A DNA stretch of 64,000 nucleotides from Melioribacteraceae bacterium (lineage in GTDB: Bacteria; Bacteroidota; Ignavibacteria; Ignavibacteriales; Melioribacteraceae), in the NCBI GenBank assembly GCA_035362835.1, contig DAOSDY010000001.1:682001-746000 (forward strand), written 5' to 3'. The first letter of the stretch is position 1. The number at the start of each line of letters is the position of its first letter. Positions 43,882 to 52,835 of this stretch are shown here, in pieces. The notes under the pieces were generated by a model. The model saw nothing but the letters and a program-made list of their open reading frames with translations, was not told the DNA's origin and made no database searches. Made by a program: the position numbers and the translations under genes.

Positions 43882-45306
43882 ATGAGTTTTTCAGAGGATT
43901 ACCTGAATGATGATACCGACGGATTTTTTGATGAGAAAGAGATAATATCAAAAATTAACACTTCAAAGGAATATATCAGCAATGGACAGGAAATTGCCAA
44001 TATAGATTTTATTGAAGAAACAATTCAGCTTTGTCTGGAATACGATTTTATTGAAGACGGTCTACATCTTACAGATGCTTTAATAACTGTAACACCATAT
44101 AATTCCGAGACATGGCAGTTTAAGGGAATTTTTTTAAACAACACTTTCGATTTCGAACAGGCATATCAGTGCTTTCAAAAAGCTCTATCCCTTAATCCAA
44201 ATGATGTTGAATCCTACATCAACATTTCAATTGCGGAGGATAATCTCGGGATGTTTGAAGAAGCGGTTGAATCGCTTAAAAAGGCGCTTAATTTTGAACC
44301 GGCCAACGAAGAGATCTATTTTAATTTGGGAATATTATTTGAAAAAAGAGAAAAGTTTCAGGAAGCAATTAATTTTTTTAGAAAAGCTGTTGAACTTGCT
44401 CCGGATTATTCCGAATCCTGGTATGAGTTAGGCTACTGTTATGAAAACACAGATCAGTTGAAATCCGCACTCCATGCATATGAAATGTATCTTGAAAATG
44501 AGCCCGATAATTTTACCGGCTGGTACAACAAAGGAATTGTTCATCTGCGGCTGGAACAATGGGAAAAAGCAATCAACGCATTTGAACTGTCGATAGCACT
44601 GAAAGATGATTTTGCCAGTTCCTGGTTTAACTGCGGTTATTCCTATTCAAAAGTTGGAAGAACCGGCGAAGCTCTTTCAGCTTACAAAAAAGCTTATGAG
44701 GTTGATCCTTTTGATGAAACTATTCTATTCAATATGGGTCAGATTTACGAAGATCTGGAGAACTACCCCCAGGCAATCAAATGCTACAGCGAGGCAATTA
44801 ACATCGATTCAGAATATTATGAGGCATATCTTGCCCGCGGATATTGCAACGATTCAATCGGAAAATTTCAACTGGCGTTGAAAGACTTCAACAAGGCAAT
44901 TTCTCTAACCGGCAACTCAGAAGATGCATGGTTTGCAAAAGCTGATTTGGAGTATTCTCTTGGCAAGTTGAATGATTCTGTTGTAAGTTTCAAAAAGGCG
45001 ATTGAATTCAACAGGGATAACTTCGGGGCCTGGTATAAACTTGCTGAAACATATTTTGAAATGGGCCGATGGATTGACGCATTGGGAGCTTTCGATGAAT
45101 GTATTAGACTGAAACCTGCTCATGCCAATTCATATTACAGTAAAGCAAAAATTAATTTTTTAATCAGTCAGACTCAGGATGCCATCGACTGTCTTAAAAA
45201 AACTTTTGAATTGGATCCCAACATAAAAAATGATTTTACGCGGGATTATCCAGAGGTTAAATCCTCAAAATTATTTACAAAATTATTAGATGATAATAAA
45301 CCTTAA
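43882..45306 (+). CDS. Tetratricopeptide-repeat protein
   Basis: 474 residues. An acidic N terminus of about 60 residues leads into roughly eleven to twelve TPR units from about 65 to 450; each shows the W-x-x-x-G/A-x-x-x ... A-x-x-x-F/Y-x-x-A-x-x-L-x-P pattern. There is no signal peptide or membrane segment, so it should be a cytoplasmic scaffold. Homologous genes often sit near cell-envelope or regulatory genes without a fixed function. It is followed after six bases by aroE and is preceded by its own promoter, so the two are probably co-transcribed. Shine-Dalgarno AAGGA, about seven bases before the ATG. Confidence 0.88.
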   Translation: MSFSEDYLNDDTDGFFDEKEIISKINTSKEYISNGQEIANIDFIEETIQLCLEYDFIEDGLHLTDALITVTPYNSETWQFKGIFLNNTFDFEQAYQCFQKALSLNPNDVESYINISIAEDNLGMFEEAVESLKKALNFEPANEEIYFNLGILFEKREKFQEAINFFRKAVELAPDYSESWYELGYCYENTDQLKSALHAYEMYLENEPDNFTGWYNKGIVHLRLEQWEKAINAFELSIALKDDFASSWFNCGYSYSKVGRTGEALSAYKKAYEVDPFDETILFNMGQIYEDLENYPQAIKCYSEAINIDSEYYEAYLARGYCNDSIGKFQLALKDFNKAISLTGNSEDAWFAKADLEYSLGKLNDSVVSFKKAIEFNRDNFGAWYKLAETYFEMGRWIDALGAFDECIRLKPAHANSYYSKAKINFLISQTQDAIDCLKKTFELDPNIKNDFTRDYPEVKSSKLFTKLLDDNKP

Positions 45307-45312
45307 CCGGAA

Positions 45313-46191
45313 ATGAACTTGCAAAATAAGTTTAATCATAATACAAGAATTATCGGAATTATCGGGCATCCAATCAAACACTCATACTCCCCACTGATGC
45401 ACAATATCGCTTTTGAACTCTCAGGTATGAATTACATTTATCTTCCATTTGATGTGCCGGCAAGTTCATTGAAAGATTCATTGAAGGGAATAGTTGCTCT
45501 CGGAATTAAAGGTTTTAACGTTACACTTCCATTGAAGGAGAAAATTATCCCTCTACTTAAAGACGTCTCCGACGAAGCGAGTATTATCGGTGCAGTTAAT
45601 ACTGTTCTGAACGACGATGGAATCCTGAGGGGATATAATACCGATGTCTTTGGAGTAATAGAATCCCTGAACCCATTTAAAGACGACCTTCAAAACGCTA
45701 CCGTTTCAATAATTGGTGCCGGCGGAGCTGCCAGAAGCGTTATTTATGCTTTAATCCGGAATTTCAAGGTTGGACATATTAACATTATCAACCGGACCGA
45801 ACAGATTGCAGAATCTCTCAAAGAATACTTCTCTTCAAAAATGCTTTTTAATAATTTCAAAGCCTATCATCTTGTCCCGCCGGACATGGTTCAGATTCTT
45901 CAGGATTCAAAACTAATCATCAACACAACATCCATCGGAATGTATCCCGAAATAGATGATGCCGCCACAACTATTCCTGAATCGTTTAAAAAGGATCAGA
46001 TTGTTTTCGATGTAGTATATACACCTGTTAAAACCAAGCTCCTTAAAATGGCCGAGCAGCGCGGAGCAAAAATCATAACTGGTTTAAAAATGTTCGTTGA
46101 ACAGGGAGCGAGATCCTTTGAACTATGGACCGGAGAAAAAATGCAGGTAGAAAAAGTTCACAGGGCTTTGGAATTCTATCTGAACAATTAG
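45313..46191 (+). CDS. aroE: Shikimate dehydrogenase
   Basis: 292 residues. The substrate-binding motif G-H-P-I-K-H-S-Y-S-P-L-M-H-N is at about 17-30, N-V-T-L-P-L-K (with the catalytic Lys) near 73-79, N-T-D with the catalytic Asp near 111-113, the NADP-binding I-G-A-G-G-A-A-R-S near 137-145, and N-T-T-S-I-G-M near 198-204. It reduces 3-dehydroshikimate to shikimate with NADPH in aromatic amino-acid synthesis. It starts six bases after the TPR gene and ends overlapping the convergent aminotransferase gene by four bases, so no terminator separates them. Confidence 0.95.
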   Translation: MNLQNKFNHNTRIIGIIGHPIKHSYSPLMHNIAFELSGMNYIYLPFDVPASSLKDSLKGIVALGIKGFNVTLPLKEKIIPLLKDVSDEASIIGAVNTVLNDDGILRGYNTDVFGVIESLNPFKDDLQNATVSIIGAGGAARSVIYALIRNFKVGHINIINRTEQIAESLKEYFSSKMLFNNFKAYHLVPPDMVQILQDSKLIINTTSIGMYPEIDDAATTIPESFKKDQIVFDVVYTPVKTKLLKMAEQRGAKIITGLKMFVEQGARSFELWTGEKMQVEKVHRALEFYLNN

Positions 46192-47381
46192 AAAAGTTTT
46201 CCCAGTGCCATTTTAATCCTTTTAACCGCCTCCTCAAGTTTTTCCATTGATGCAGAATAAGACAATCTGATGAATCCCTCCGAGCCGAATGCACTTCCCG
46301 GTACAACAGAAACACGGGCAGCCGATAACAGATACATTGCCATGTCAATTGAATTGTGAATAGAATATTCCCCCGCCGACTTCTTAAAAAGTGCCGAGAC
46401 GTTAGGAAAGAGATAGAAGGCTCCGCCGGGTTTATAGCATGAGATTCCATCTATCGATGTTAATTCATTATACATATAATCCCGTCTCTTTACAAAATCT
46501 TTCTTCATCTGATCAATAAAGTCCTGGGTTCCAATCAATGCTTCAACAGCAGCCGCCTGAGAAATTGAAGATGCATTCGATGTGCTATGACTTTGAATCC
46601 TGTTCATTGCCTGAATTATATATTCGGGACCGGCAGCATAGCCGATCCGCCAGCCGGTCATTGCATATGATTTCGACAAACCATTGATTAGAATTGTACG
46701 TTCTTTAATTCTTTTGTTAATAGCGGCAAAACTGACAAACTTATTTTCATCATAAATAATCTTCTCATAAATCTCATCAGAGATTACAAAAATATTATTC
46801 TCGTCAACTATCTTAGCGATCTCCTCCAGTTCCTTTTGTGAATAAGTTGAGCCGGCCGGGTTAGAGGGATTACAGAGAATAAGCAGTTTTGTCCTTGATG
46901 TAATAGATTTTTTTAAGCCTGCCGGTGTTAATTTGAAACCGCTTTCTTCATCTGTCGGAACTACAACCGGAATACCTTGCGCTAATGAAACCATCTCCGG
47001 ATATGAGACCCAGAAGGGTGCTGAGAAAATCACTTCGTCGCCATCATCAATTATTGATTGGATTGCGTTGAATATGCTCTGTTTGGCTCCGTTGGAAACA
47101 ATTATCTGATTCGGCGAGTAGTCCACCCCGTTTTCCTGTTTCAGCTTATTGCAAATTGCCTCACGCAATTCTACCATGCCGGAATTGATAGTATATTTAG
47201 TAAAGTTTTGATCGATTGCGCGCTGAGCAGCTTTTTTAACATTCGGTGGAGTTGAATAATCAAGTTCGCCGACACTAAGATCAATAACGTCCTCTCCCCT
47301 GGCCTGCATTTCTTTTACCTGCTGGGCAACTTTCATAGTCGGCGAGATTTCGATTCCGCTGATTCTTTTAGACAACGTCAA
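46188..47381 (-). CDS. Class I (Ib) aspartate/prephenate-type aminotransferase, first copy
   Basis: 397 residues. PLP-binding Lys237 lies in G-L-S-K-S-Y-A-M-T-G-W-R-I-G-Y; the N-P-x-N-P-A-G and S-D-E-I-Y segments that hold the cofactor are present, and the C terminus has the conserved substrate-binding R-L-S-Y-S. The family interconverts aspartate and oxaloacetate; some members also act on prephenate, which would suit the adjoining aroE. The start is a TTG at 47381 supported by AAGGA eight bases upstream; the protein N terminus M-T-L-S-K-R-I aligns with the usual start of the family, so the later ATG is not preferred. Confidence 0.92.
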   Translation of the reverse strand: MTLSKRISGIEISPTMKVAQQVKEMQARGEDVIDLSVGELDYSTPPNVKKAAQRAIDQNFTKYTINSGMVELREAICNKLKQENGVDYSPNQIIVSNGAKQSIFNAIQSIIDDGDEVIFSAPFWVSYPEMVSLAQGIPVVVPTDEESGFKLTPAGLKKSITSRTKLLILCNPSNPAGSTYSQKELEEIAKIVDENNIFVISDEIYEKIIYDENKFVSFAAINKRIKERTILINGLSKSYAMTGWRIGYAAGPEYIIQAMNRIQSHSTSNASSISQAAAVEALIGTQDFIDQMKKDFVKRRDYMYNELTSIDGISCYKPGGAFYLFPNVSALFKKSAGEYSIHNSIDMAMYLLSAARVSVVPGSAFGSEGFIRLSYSASMEKLEEAVKRIKMALGKLF

Positions 47382-47466
47382 ATGATTGTCCTTTCATTTA
47401 ATCTGGAATAAAAATTGGGGTTCAATATAATATCGGGAATTAAAATTAAAAAGGAGGAATAAAAAA

Positions 47467-47491
47467 GGTTCTGCCTGATTCAGGCAGAACC
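47467..47491. terminator. Bidirectional terminator after pckA
   Basis: GGTTCTGCCTGA and its reverse complement form a perfect 12-bp inverted repeat with a one-base centre, flanked by A6 on the left and A6 on the right. On the minus strand it ends pckA, followed by TTTTTTATTCC. Confidence 0.92.
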
Positions 47492-47513
47492 TAAAAAACG
47501 AATCTATTGGTTA

Positions 47514-49160
47514 CTATATTCTTTTGGGTCCGGCTGCAATTACTTCTTTTGAAGAACCGTCTTCGAATAGTTTGAAATTCTCGATGAACCTTGCGGCCAG
47601 TGCATCATATTTTTTCCAGTATTCATCCTTATTGCCCCAGGAGTTTTCCGGATACAATACATCTTCCGGGACATCCGGACAACTCATCGGCACTTCGAAA
47701 CCGAATAGTTTATCTTTACGATACTTGACCTTATCAAGCTTGCCATCGAGAGCGGCATTCAGGAGATTCCTTGTATGACGGATACTGATTCTCTTTCCGA
47801 CACCGAATCTTCCGCCCACCCAGCCTGTATTAACAAGCCATACTGTTGCCTTGTGTTTCATTAATCTTTGTTTAAGCATTTCAGAATAATCGAAAGGATG
47901 GCGAACCATAAATGGTCCTCCAAAACAGGCCGAAAAAGTTATTTGAGGTTCAATTCCAAGTCCAATTTCGGTTCCGGCTATTTTAGAAGTATAACCGCTT
48001 ATAAAATGATACTGCGCCTGTTCGGGTGATAATCTGGCTATTGGAGGCATTACGCCGGAAGCATCGCAGGTTAAAAAGATTACATTTTTTGGATGAGTCC
48101 TTACATATCCTTCTTCAATAACATTAGGAATAAATTCGATGGGATATGAGCAGCGTGTGTTTTCAGTAAGTATGTCATCATCAAGATCGATATTTCTGGA
48201 AACAGGATCGAAAACAACGTTTTCCAGAATTGTACCGAATTTGTGGGTAGTTGCATAGATCTGCGGTTCATGTTCGGCAGACAGACGAATTACTTTAGCG
48301 TAGCATCCGCCTTCGAAGTTAAATACACCCTGTGAACTCCATCCATGCTCATCATCTCCGATCAGCCTTCTTTTCGGATCTGCCGAAAGAGTAGTCTTTC
48401 CCGTACCGCTCAATCCAAAAAACAGAGCAACATCTCCGCTGTCGCCCACATTTGCCGAGCAATGCATTGGAAGAACATCCTGATATGTCAGCAGAAAATT
48501 CAACACGGTAAAAACTGCTTTCTTAATTTCCCCGGCGTATGATGAATTTGCGATAATAGCCGTCCTTTGATCGAAGTTAAGAATGATCGCAGTCTCTGAT
48601 CTGGTACCGTCTGTAATAGGATCTACTTTAAAACCCGGGACTGCAATTACGGTAAACTCCGGAACAAATTTCTTTAATTCATCCCTATCATTGGTTGTAA
48701 CGAGCATATTTCTTACAAACAGGGAGTGCCAGGCTTTTTCCGTAATAATCCTAACCGGCATTTTATAATCCGGATCCGCACCTGCGTAAACATCCTGAAC
48801 AAAAAATTCTTCACCCTGCGCCCATGCCTGTAAACGACCCATAAGCTGAGACCATTTTGCGTGTGCATAGGGACGATTATATGTTCCCCACCAGATATCT
48901 TTTTCTGTAGATTCCTCGCGGACAACAAATTTATCGGCAGCGGCTCTTGCCGTATGCTTTCCTGTATTCACCAGGAGAGCCCCGCCTTTAACAAGTTTAC
49001 CTTCATTACGGAAAATGGCTTCTTCATACAAAGCCTCTTCGGGAAGATTCCAGAAAACCCGGTCGAGATAAGCCAATCCCTGGTTTTTTAATCGGAAGTC
49101 CGATGCTAGTTCCTGTGCCTGTTTGGTTGCCGGCGTATTAAATTCTAGATATTTACTCAT
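47514..49160 (-). CDS. pckA: Phosphoenolpyruvate carboxykinase (ATP)
   Basis: 548 residues, the usual length. The kinase-1a P-loop G-L-S-G-T-G-K-T is at 249-256, the metal-binding G-D-D-E-H-G-W follows at about 268-274, and the T-R-S-E substrate segment lies near 186-189. It converts oxaloacetate and ATP to PEP and CO2 and is the entry to gluconeogenesis. This fits growth on uronates, which enter metabolism as pyruvate and glyceraldehyde phosphate, and on amino acids. Its ATG overlaps the stop of the upstream aminotransferase gene (ATGA), so the aminotransferase that yields oxaloacetate and the enzyme that uses it are coupled. Confidence 0.97.
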   Translation of the reverse strand: MSKYLEFNTPATKQAQELASDFRLKNQGLAYLDRVFWNLPEEALYEEAIFRNEGKLVKGGALLVNTGKHTARAAADKFVVREESTEKDIWWGTYNRPYAHAKWSQLMGRLQAWAQGEEFFVQDVYAGADPDYKMPVRIITEKAWHSLFVRNMLVTTNDRDELKKFVPEFTVIAVPGFKVDPITDGTRSETAIILNFDQRTAIIANSSYAGEIKKAVFTVLNFLLTYQDVLPMHCSANVGDSGDVALFFGLSGTGKTTLSADPKRRLIGDDEHGWSSQGVFNFEGGCYAKVIRLSAEHEPQIYATTHKFGTILENVVFDPVSRNIDLDDDILTENTRCSYPIEFIPNVIEEGYVRTHPKNVIFLTCDASGVMPPIARLSPEQAQYHFISGYTSKIAGTEIGLGIEPQITFSACFGGPFMVRHPFDYSEMLKQRLMKHKATVWLVNTGWVGGRFGVGKRISIRHTRNLLNAALDGKLDKVKYRKDKLFGFEVPMSCPDVPEDVLYPENSWGNKDEYWKKYDALAARFIENFKLFEDGSSKEVIAAGPKRI

Positions 49161-50374
49161 GACCAGTCCCTCACTAATTTGCGATCGCCAATATAAAGTT
49201 CATTCGGAGAATTCGGATCGAGAGCCCACTTCATTCTCTCTATTCCGTCTGTAACATCTTTAATCGTTCCGCAATAGCTGAGTCTTAAATGACCATCGAG
49301 GCCAAATTCTTTTCCCGGTACGGTTAAGACCATTACTTTGTCTATCAGGTAACTCGACAACTTTTGCGAATCCTTTTCGTATGCGCTGAAATCGGCGAAG
49401 CAATAGAATGTTCCATCGGGTACCGTAACTTTTACACCGTCAAATGATTTTAAAAGTCCGATAAGGACATTTCGATTATTTTCTAAAGTTACTCTCAGGC
49501 TTTCAACGCTCGACTGAATTCCGTTGAGAGCACCAACAGCAGCTTTCTGAAGCAGTACTGAAGGTCCCGATGTCTGATGACCCTGAATATTTGCCATAGC
49601 TTCAATTACTTTTTTGTTACCCACGGCCCAGCCGATTCTGAATCCCGTCATGGCATACTGTTTCGAAACACCATTAATTATAATGATCTTGGATTCTTCG
49701 ACTGATTTCTTTGTAAAGTTGTAGGCACTAATTGGTTTTCTTCCATCAAATACCAGTCGGTGATAAATATCATCCATAATAAGATAGAGATCTTTCTTCT
49801 CGCAGTATTCAACTATCCCGGCAATAAACTCTTCGGAATACATAGCTCCGGTTGGATTATTGGGGCTGTTGATAATAATAGCTTTGGTATAACTTCCAAC
49901 TCTCTGTTCAATATCTTTTAAACGGGGATAAAAAGTTCCGTCTTCAGGAAGGACAGAAACCGGTATTGCACCGCAGAGCTTAGCCATATCGGGATAGCTA
50001 ACCCAATAAGGTGCCGGGAAAATAATTTCCTCCTGAGGATTAAGTATTGCCTGCATTGCAACCATAATTGCCTGCTTAGCACCGCCGGAAGCGATTACAT
50101 TCTCCGGATTTACTTTTCTACCATAGTATTCTTCTGTGTAGCGGATAATTGATTTTTTTAATTCCGGAATTCCGTCGGCAGGTGCGTATCTAATTTCACC
50201 TGTGTTCAATGAATTTACTGCTGAAAGAAGTGCGTCCATTGGCGCCCGGCTTTTCGGTTCTCCGCCTCCCAAATGAATTACCGGATCCCCTTTCTCCCTT
50301 AATATTGCTGCCTTTTCATTCAATGCGAGGGTTGGAGATGCTTTGATCGATCGTGCGATTTGACTTAGACTCAT
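49157..50374 (-). CDS. Class I (Ib) aspartate-type aminotransferase, second copy
   Basis: 405 residues. The PLP lysine lies in G-V-S-K-Q-Y-A-M-T-G-F-R-I-G-W, and N-S-P-N-N-P-T-G, M-D-D-I-Y and R-L-S-Y are in place. It is clearly a homologue of the protein at 46188-47381 but well diverged, so an old duplication or a different substrate preference. I start at the ATG at 50374, with AGGAAA about eight bases upstream; the 26 codons before it are hydrophobic and atypical for the family. The four-base overlap with pckA suggests a joint role in moving nitrogen and carbon between aspartate, oxaloacetate and PEP. Confidence 0.92.
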   Translation of the reverse strand: MSLSQIARSIKASPTLALNEKAAILREKGDPVIHLGGGEPKSRAPMDALLSAVNSLNTGEIRYAPADGIPELKKSIIRYTEEYYGRKVNPENVIASGGAKQAIMVAMQAILNPQEEIIFPAPYWVSYPDMAKLCGAIPVSVLPEDGTFYPRLKDIEQRVGSYTKAIIINSPNNPTGAMYSEEFIAGIVEYCEKKDLYLIMDDIYHRLVFDGRKPISAYNFTKKSVEESKIIIINGVSKQYAMTGFRIGWAVGNKKVIEAMANIQGHQTSGPSVLLQKAAVGALNGIQSSVESLRVTLENNRNVLIGLLKSFDGVKVTVPDGTFYCFADFSAYEKDSQKLSSYLIDKVMVLTVPGKEFGLDGHLRLSYCGTIKDVTDGIERMKWALDPNSPNELYIGDRKLVRDWS

Positions 50375-50555
50375 AATGATTTCCTGTTTAGAATAGACAA
50401 AAATTAGAAAAAATTGTGTGTCAAACTTATTGGCATTTAATATGATTCGCAAGTCTATTTAATGGTTTGAAGTCCAAAAGAACTCAAAAAGCGGCAATTT
50501 TAAGCATAAACCTGTAAAACCGGAATTATAATTTGTTGAAGGGCAAAAATGCAAA

Positions 50556-50585
50556 CGGCCGCAATACTTCTAAGTATCGCAGCCG
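50556..50585 (-). terminator. Intrinsic terminator of the small lipoprotein gene
   Basis: CGGCCGCAATACTT (50556-50569) faces AAGTATCGCAGCCG (50572-50585); two positions become G-U pairs in the minus-strand RNA. A TTTTT tract follows on that strand. Confidence 0.82.
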
Positions 50586-50608
50586 CTGAATAAATTCTGA
50601 AGTAAAAA

Positions 50609-51034
50609 TTATTGTTTCGTGAACTCAAGTCGCACAGGTATTTCACCGAAAGTCGGCACTTCCAGAACAGTCTCAACAGTCAGTTTATTTCCGGTCATTC
50701 CGTAAGGAAGCTCCTGTGTTTCTCCGAGTGAACTTTTCAGAGAAAGCTTTCCGTTGGCGACACTCCATGTACCGGAATCTGTAGTAGTACCGTCGGAATC
50801 TGTATAAGTTGCCGAAAAGGTTTTATCGCTTTTCATAATAATTGTTGCGCTGTAACCAACCTGCTGCGGTGTTAACTCCGTATTTCCCAGACTAGTAAGA
50901 GTAATTTTTGTTAGTACCCATGTTCCAACCAGTTCATCTCCGGAGGAAGATGCCGGGTCGTCATCTTTATCACACCCCGCAACGAATAAGGATACAAATA
51001 ATAAAATAACTAGCATCTTACTATAATGTTTCAT
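50609..51034 (-). CDS. Small lipocalin-like lipoprotein
   Basis: 141 residues. A signal peptide ends in the lipobox V-A-G-C (Cys21), followed by an acidic linker (D-K-D-D-D). Then comes a short beta-barrel-like sequence with G-T-W-V-L near the start and S-G-T-W-S-V in the middle, the pattern of the lipocalin-like domains common in Bacteroidota lipoproteins. No function can be assigned. It is a single-gene unit with its own promoter at 51072-51102 and a strong terminator. Confidence 0.85.
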   Translation of the reverse strand: MKHYSKMLVILLFVSLFVAGCDKDDDPASSSGDELVGTWVLTKITLTSLGNTELTPQQVGYSATIIMKSDKTFSATYTDSDGTTTDSGTWSVANGKLSLKSSLGETQELPYGMTGNKLTVETVLEVPTFGEIPVRLEFTKQ

Positions 51035-51071
51035 CTTTGTCCTTTCAACAAATGGTTTATAAAATATGATT

Positions 51072-51102
51072 CAAATCTATTAACAATATCAGAACCAAAC
51101 AA
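51072..51102 (-). promoter_or_regulatory. Bacteroidota-type promoter of the lipoprotein gene
   Basis: On the minus strand TTG (51102-51100), 20 bases, then TAGATTTG (51079-51072): an exact match to the consensus and the same -7 octamer as in the tRNA-Thr promoter. The start codon is 37 bases downstream. Confidence 0.78.
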
Positions 51103-51150
51103 GCTATTAACAACCTAGGGCATAGAGTAAAATACCGGTGTTGATTCAAG

Positions 51151-51624
51151 TCAAAGTTTTGTCGGGAATGAAAACTTGATAATCTTTGGTTTTACAAGAT
51201 CAAGAAAATCTTTCAGGGACATCTGAATCAGTTCTGTATGTGTTCCGGCATTAAACGCTATCTCGTCATCGTCGAGAAGGCTCTGAGCAACATATACATC
51301 CATATTATATAGATTACCGAACGGCGGCATTGCACCAACATCGCACTCAGGAAATTTATCCTTAAATTCCATTTCGTTTGCCAGACGGACATTATCATTT
51401 TCAACGGCTTGCTTAAGTAGGTTGAAATCAACTTTGTATGACGCCGGGAGAACACACATTGCCATCCTGCCGTTAATCTTTATAAGAACAGTTTTGGCAA
51501 GTTCTCTCCCTTTGATATGAGCCGATGCAGCTATCTCCTGTGCTGTAAATGCAACTGAATGCTTTATTGTTACATATTTGATTTTATTCTGATCTAAAAA
51601 TTCTTTTAATTTTTTCGACGGCAT
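51151..51624 (-). CDS. YbaK/ProX-family aminoacyl-tRNA deacylase
   Basis: 157 residues with the YbaK fold: the K-H-S-V-A-F-T-A-Q-E-I-A-A segment near 21-33, K-T-V-L-I-K-I-N-G at about 44-52 (the conserved catalytic Lys), G-A-M-P-P-F-G-N and F-N-A-G-T-H-T-E near the end. Family members hydrolyse mischarged tRNA, such as Ala- or Cys-tRNA(Pro), in trans. Which one this removes is not clear. The start has the strongest Shine-Dalgarno in the window, AGGAGG, eight bases before the ATG. It is divergent from the kinase gene at 51906 across 281 bp that contain no other gene. Confidence 0.9.
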   Translation of the reverse strand: MPSKKLKEFLDQNKIKYVTIKHSVAFTAQEIAASAHIKGRELAKTVLIKINGRMAMCVLPASYKVDFNLLKQAVENDNVRLANEMEFKDKFPECDVGAMPPFGNLYNMDVYVAQSLLDDDEIAFNAGTHTELIQMSLKDFLDLVKPKIIKFSFPTKL

Positions 51625-51905
51625 ATAACCTCCTGTTAAATGTTTTGATTAATATGCTGATGCCCGGAGTAGGATACTATTACTTATCAATTTAAATTGA
51701 CTACTGTTATCAATTTATTTTATCAGGAGCAGATTAATTTTTGCGAGATAATGTATTTGAAGAAGAGAACCGGTAACAATTTAATTACTAATAGGTATTA
51801 AATCAATTGCAGAAAACCAATCCTCACGTATAGTATATGGATAACCGGTTCTTTTAACTCTTGGCTATTTTGCATATCTTAGCACTTTCTAAAGATCATA
51901 TCCGT

Positions 51906-52823
51906 ATGAAATACTATATAGGAATAGACGGAGGAGGCACTAAAACTATATGTGTGCTTGCCGACGAAAATCTTTTTATCCGGAGTTCTGCCACCGGTCC
52001 GGCAACTAATCCTTTAGTAGTTGGATTTGAAAAATCCGCCCTGACATTGTTGAAACTGATCAAGAAAACCGGTTCATCTAAAAAAATCTCATTTTGTGAA
52101 ATTGGAATTGCCGGAACAGGATTAAAGAATAACTCCAACAAACTGAAGAAGATTTTAAAAATTAAGAGTAGAGAAACCGGTTTCAAACTACCACCTTTCG
52201 AAATCACAACCGATATACGGATCACTCTGGAAGGGGCTTTCGCAGGGGCTCCCGGTTCTATCCTGATTTCAGGTACCGGCTCTATAGCTTTTGCGAAAGA
52301 TAAAAAGGATAATCTCTTCCGGGCTGGAGGGTTCGGGAGAATTATAGGAGATGAGGGAAGCGGTTATTCAATTGGAAGAAGAGTTTTATCAAGCATTGCC
52401 GGATCTCTAGACGGAAGGGTAAACGACAAAGAACTTTTAAAATCCTTTCAGAAAAAATTCGGTATATGGGATTCAAGTCAATTAATTTCCATGGTTCACT
52501 CGGAGAAATTCCAGATTGCGGGATTAGCCGAATTTGCAATATCCGAAGCAGATCGAGGCAACAGGTCCTGCCGCAAAATCCTTGACGAAGAGGCTGAGCA
52601 GCTAATAATGCACTTAAAGCCGATAACCAGAAAGTTAATGTCCAAAAATTTCCGATTATGCCTGAGCGGTAGTCTGTTGAATAAGAAGAATTATTTTTCA
52701 TCTCTTGTTAAAGAAAAAATTATGTCATATTACCCCGGCATAATAATCAAAAATCCCGAATTTCCTCCGGAGATCGGCGCAGTAATGATGGCAAAAAAAA
52801 TTAATCTCAAATTCCTAAAATAA
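51906..52823 (+). CDS. N-acetylglucosamine-kinase-like ATPase (BadF/BadG family)
   Basis: 305 residues of the ASKHA fold. The first phosphate loop is G-I-D-G-G-G-T-K-T near residues 5-13, the Asp-containing T-D-I-R-I-T-L-E-G-A segment near 100, the second loop I-S-G-T-G-S-I-A near 117-124, and G-G-F-G-R-I-I-G-D-E-G-S-G then follows. Relatives phosphorylate N-acetylglucosamine, N-acetylmuramic acid or glucosamine. Its neighbour 12 bp downstream is an AmpG-like carrier, which points to recovery of amino sugars from peptidoglycan. I chose the ATG at 51906; an in-frame TTG 15 codons earlier has no Shine-Dalgarno and adds residues that do not fit the family. Confidence 0.87.
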   Translation: MKYYIGIDGGGTKTICVLADENLFIRSSATGPATNPLVVGFEKSALTLLKLIKKTGSSKKISFCEIGIAGTGLKNNSNKLKKILKIKSRETGFKLPPFEITTDIRITLEGAFAGAPGSILISGTGSIAFAKDKKDNLFRAGGFGRIIGDEGSGYSIGRRVLSSIAGSLDGRVNDKELLKSFQKKFGIWDSSQLISMVHSEKFQIAGLAEFAISEADRGNRSCRKILDEEAEQLIMHLKPITRKLMSKNFRLCLSGSLLNKKNYFSSLVKEKIMSYYPGIIIKNPEFPPEIGAVMMAKKINLKFLK

Positions 52824-52835
52824 TTCCGGTTTGTT

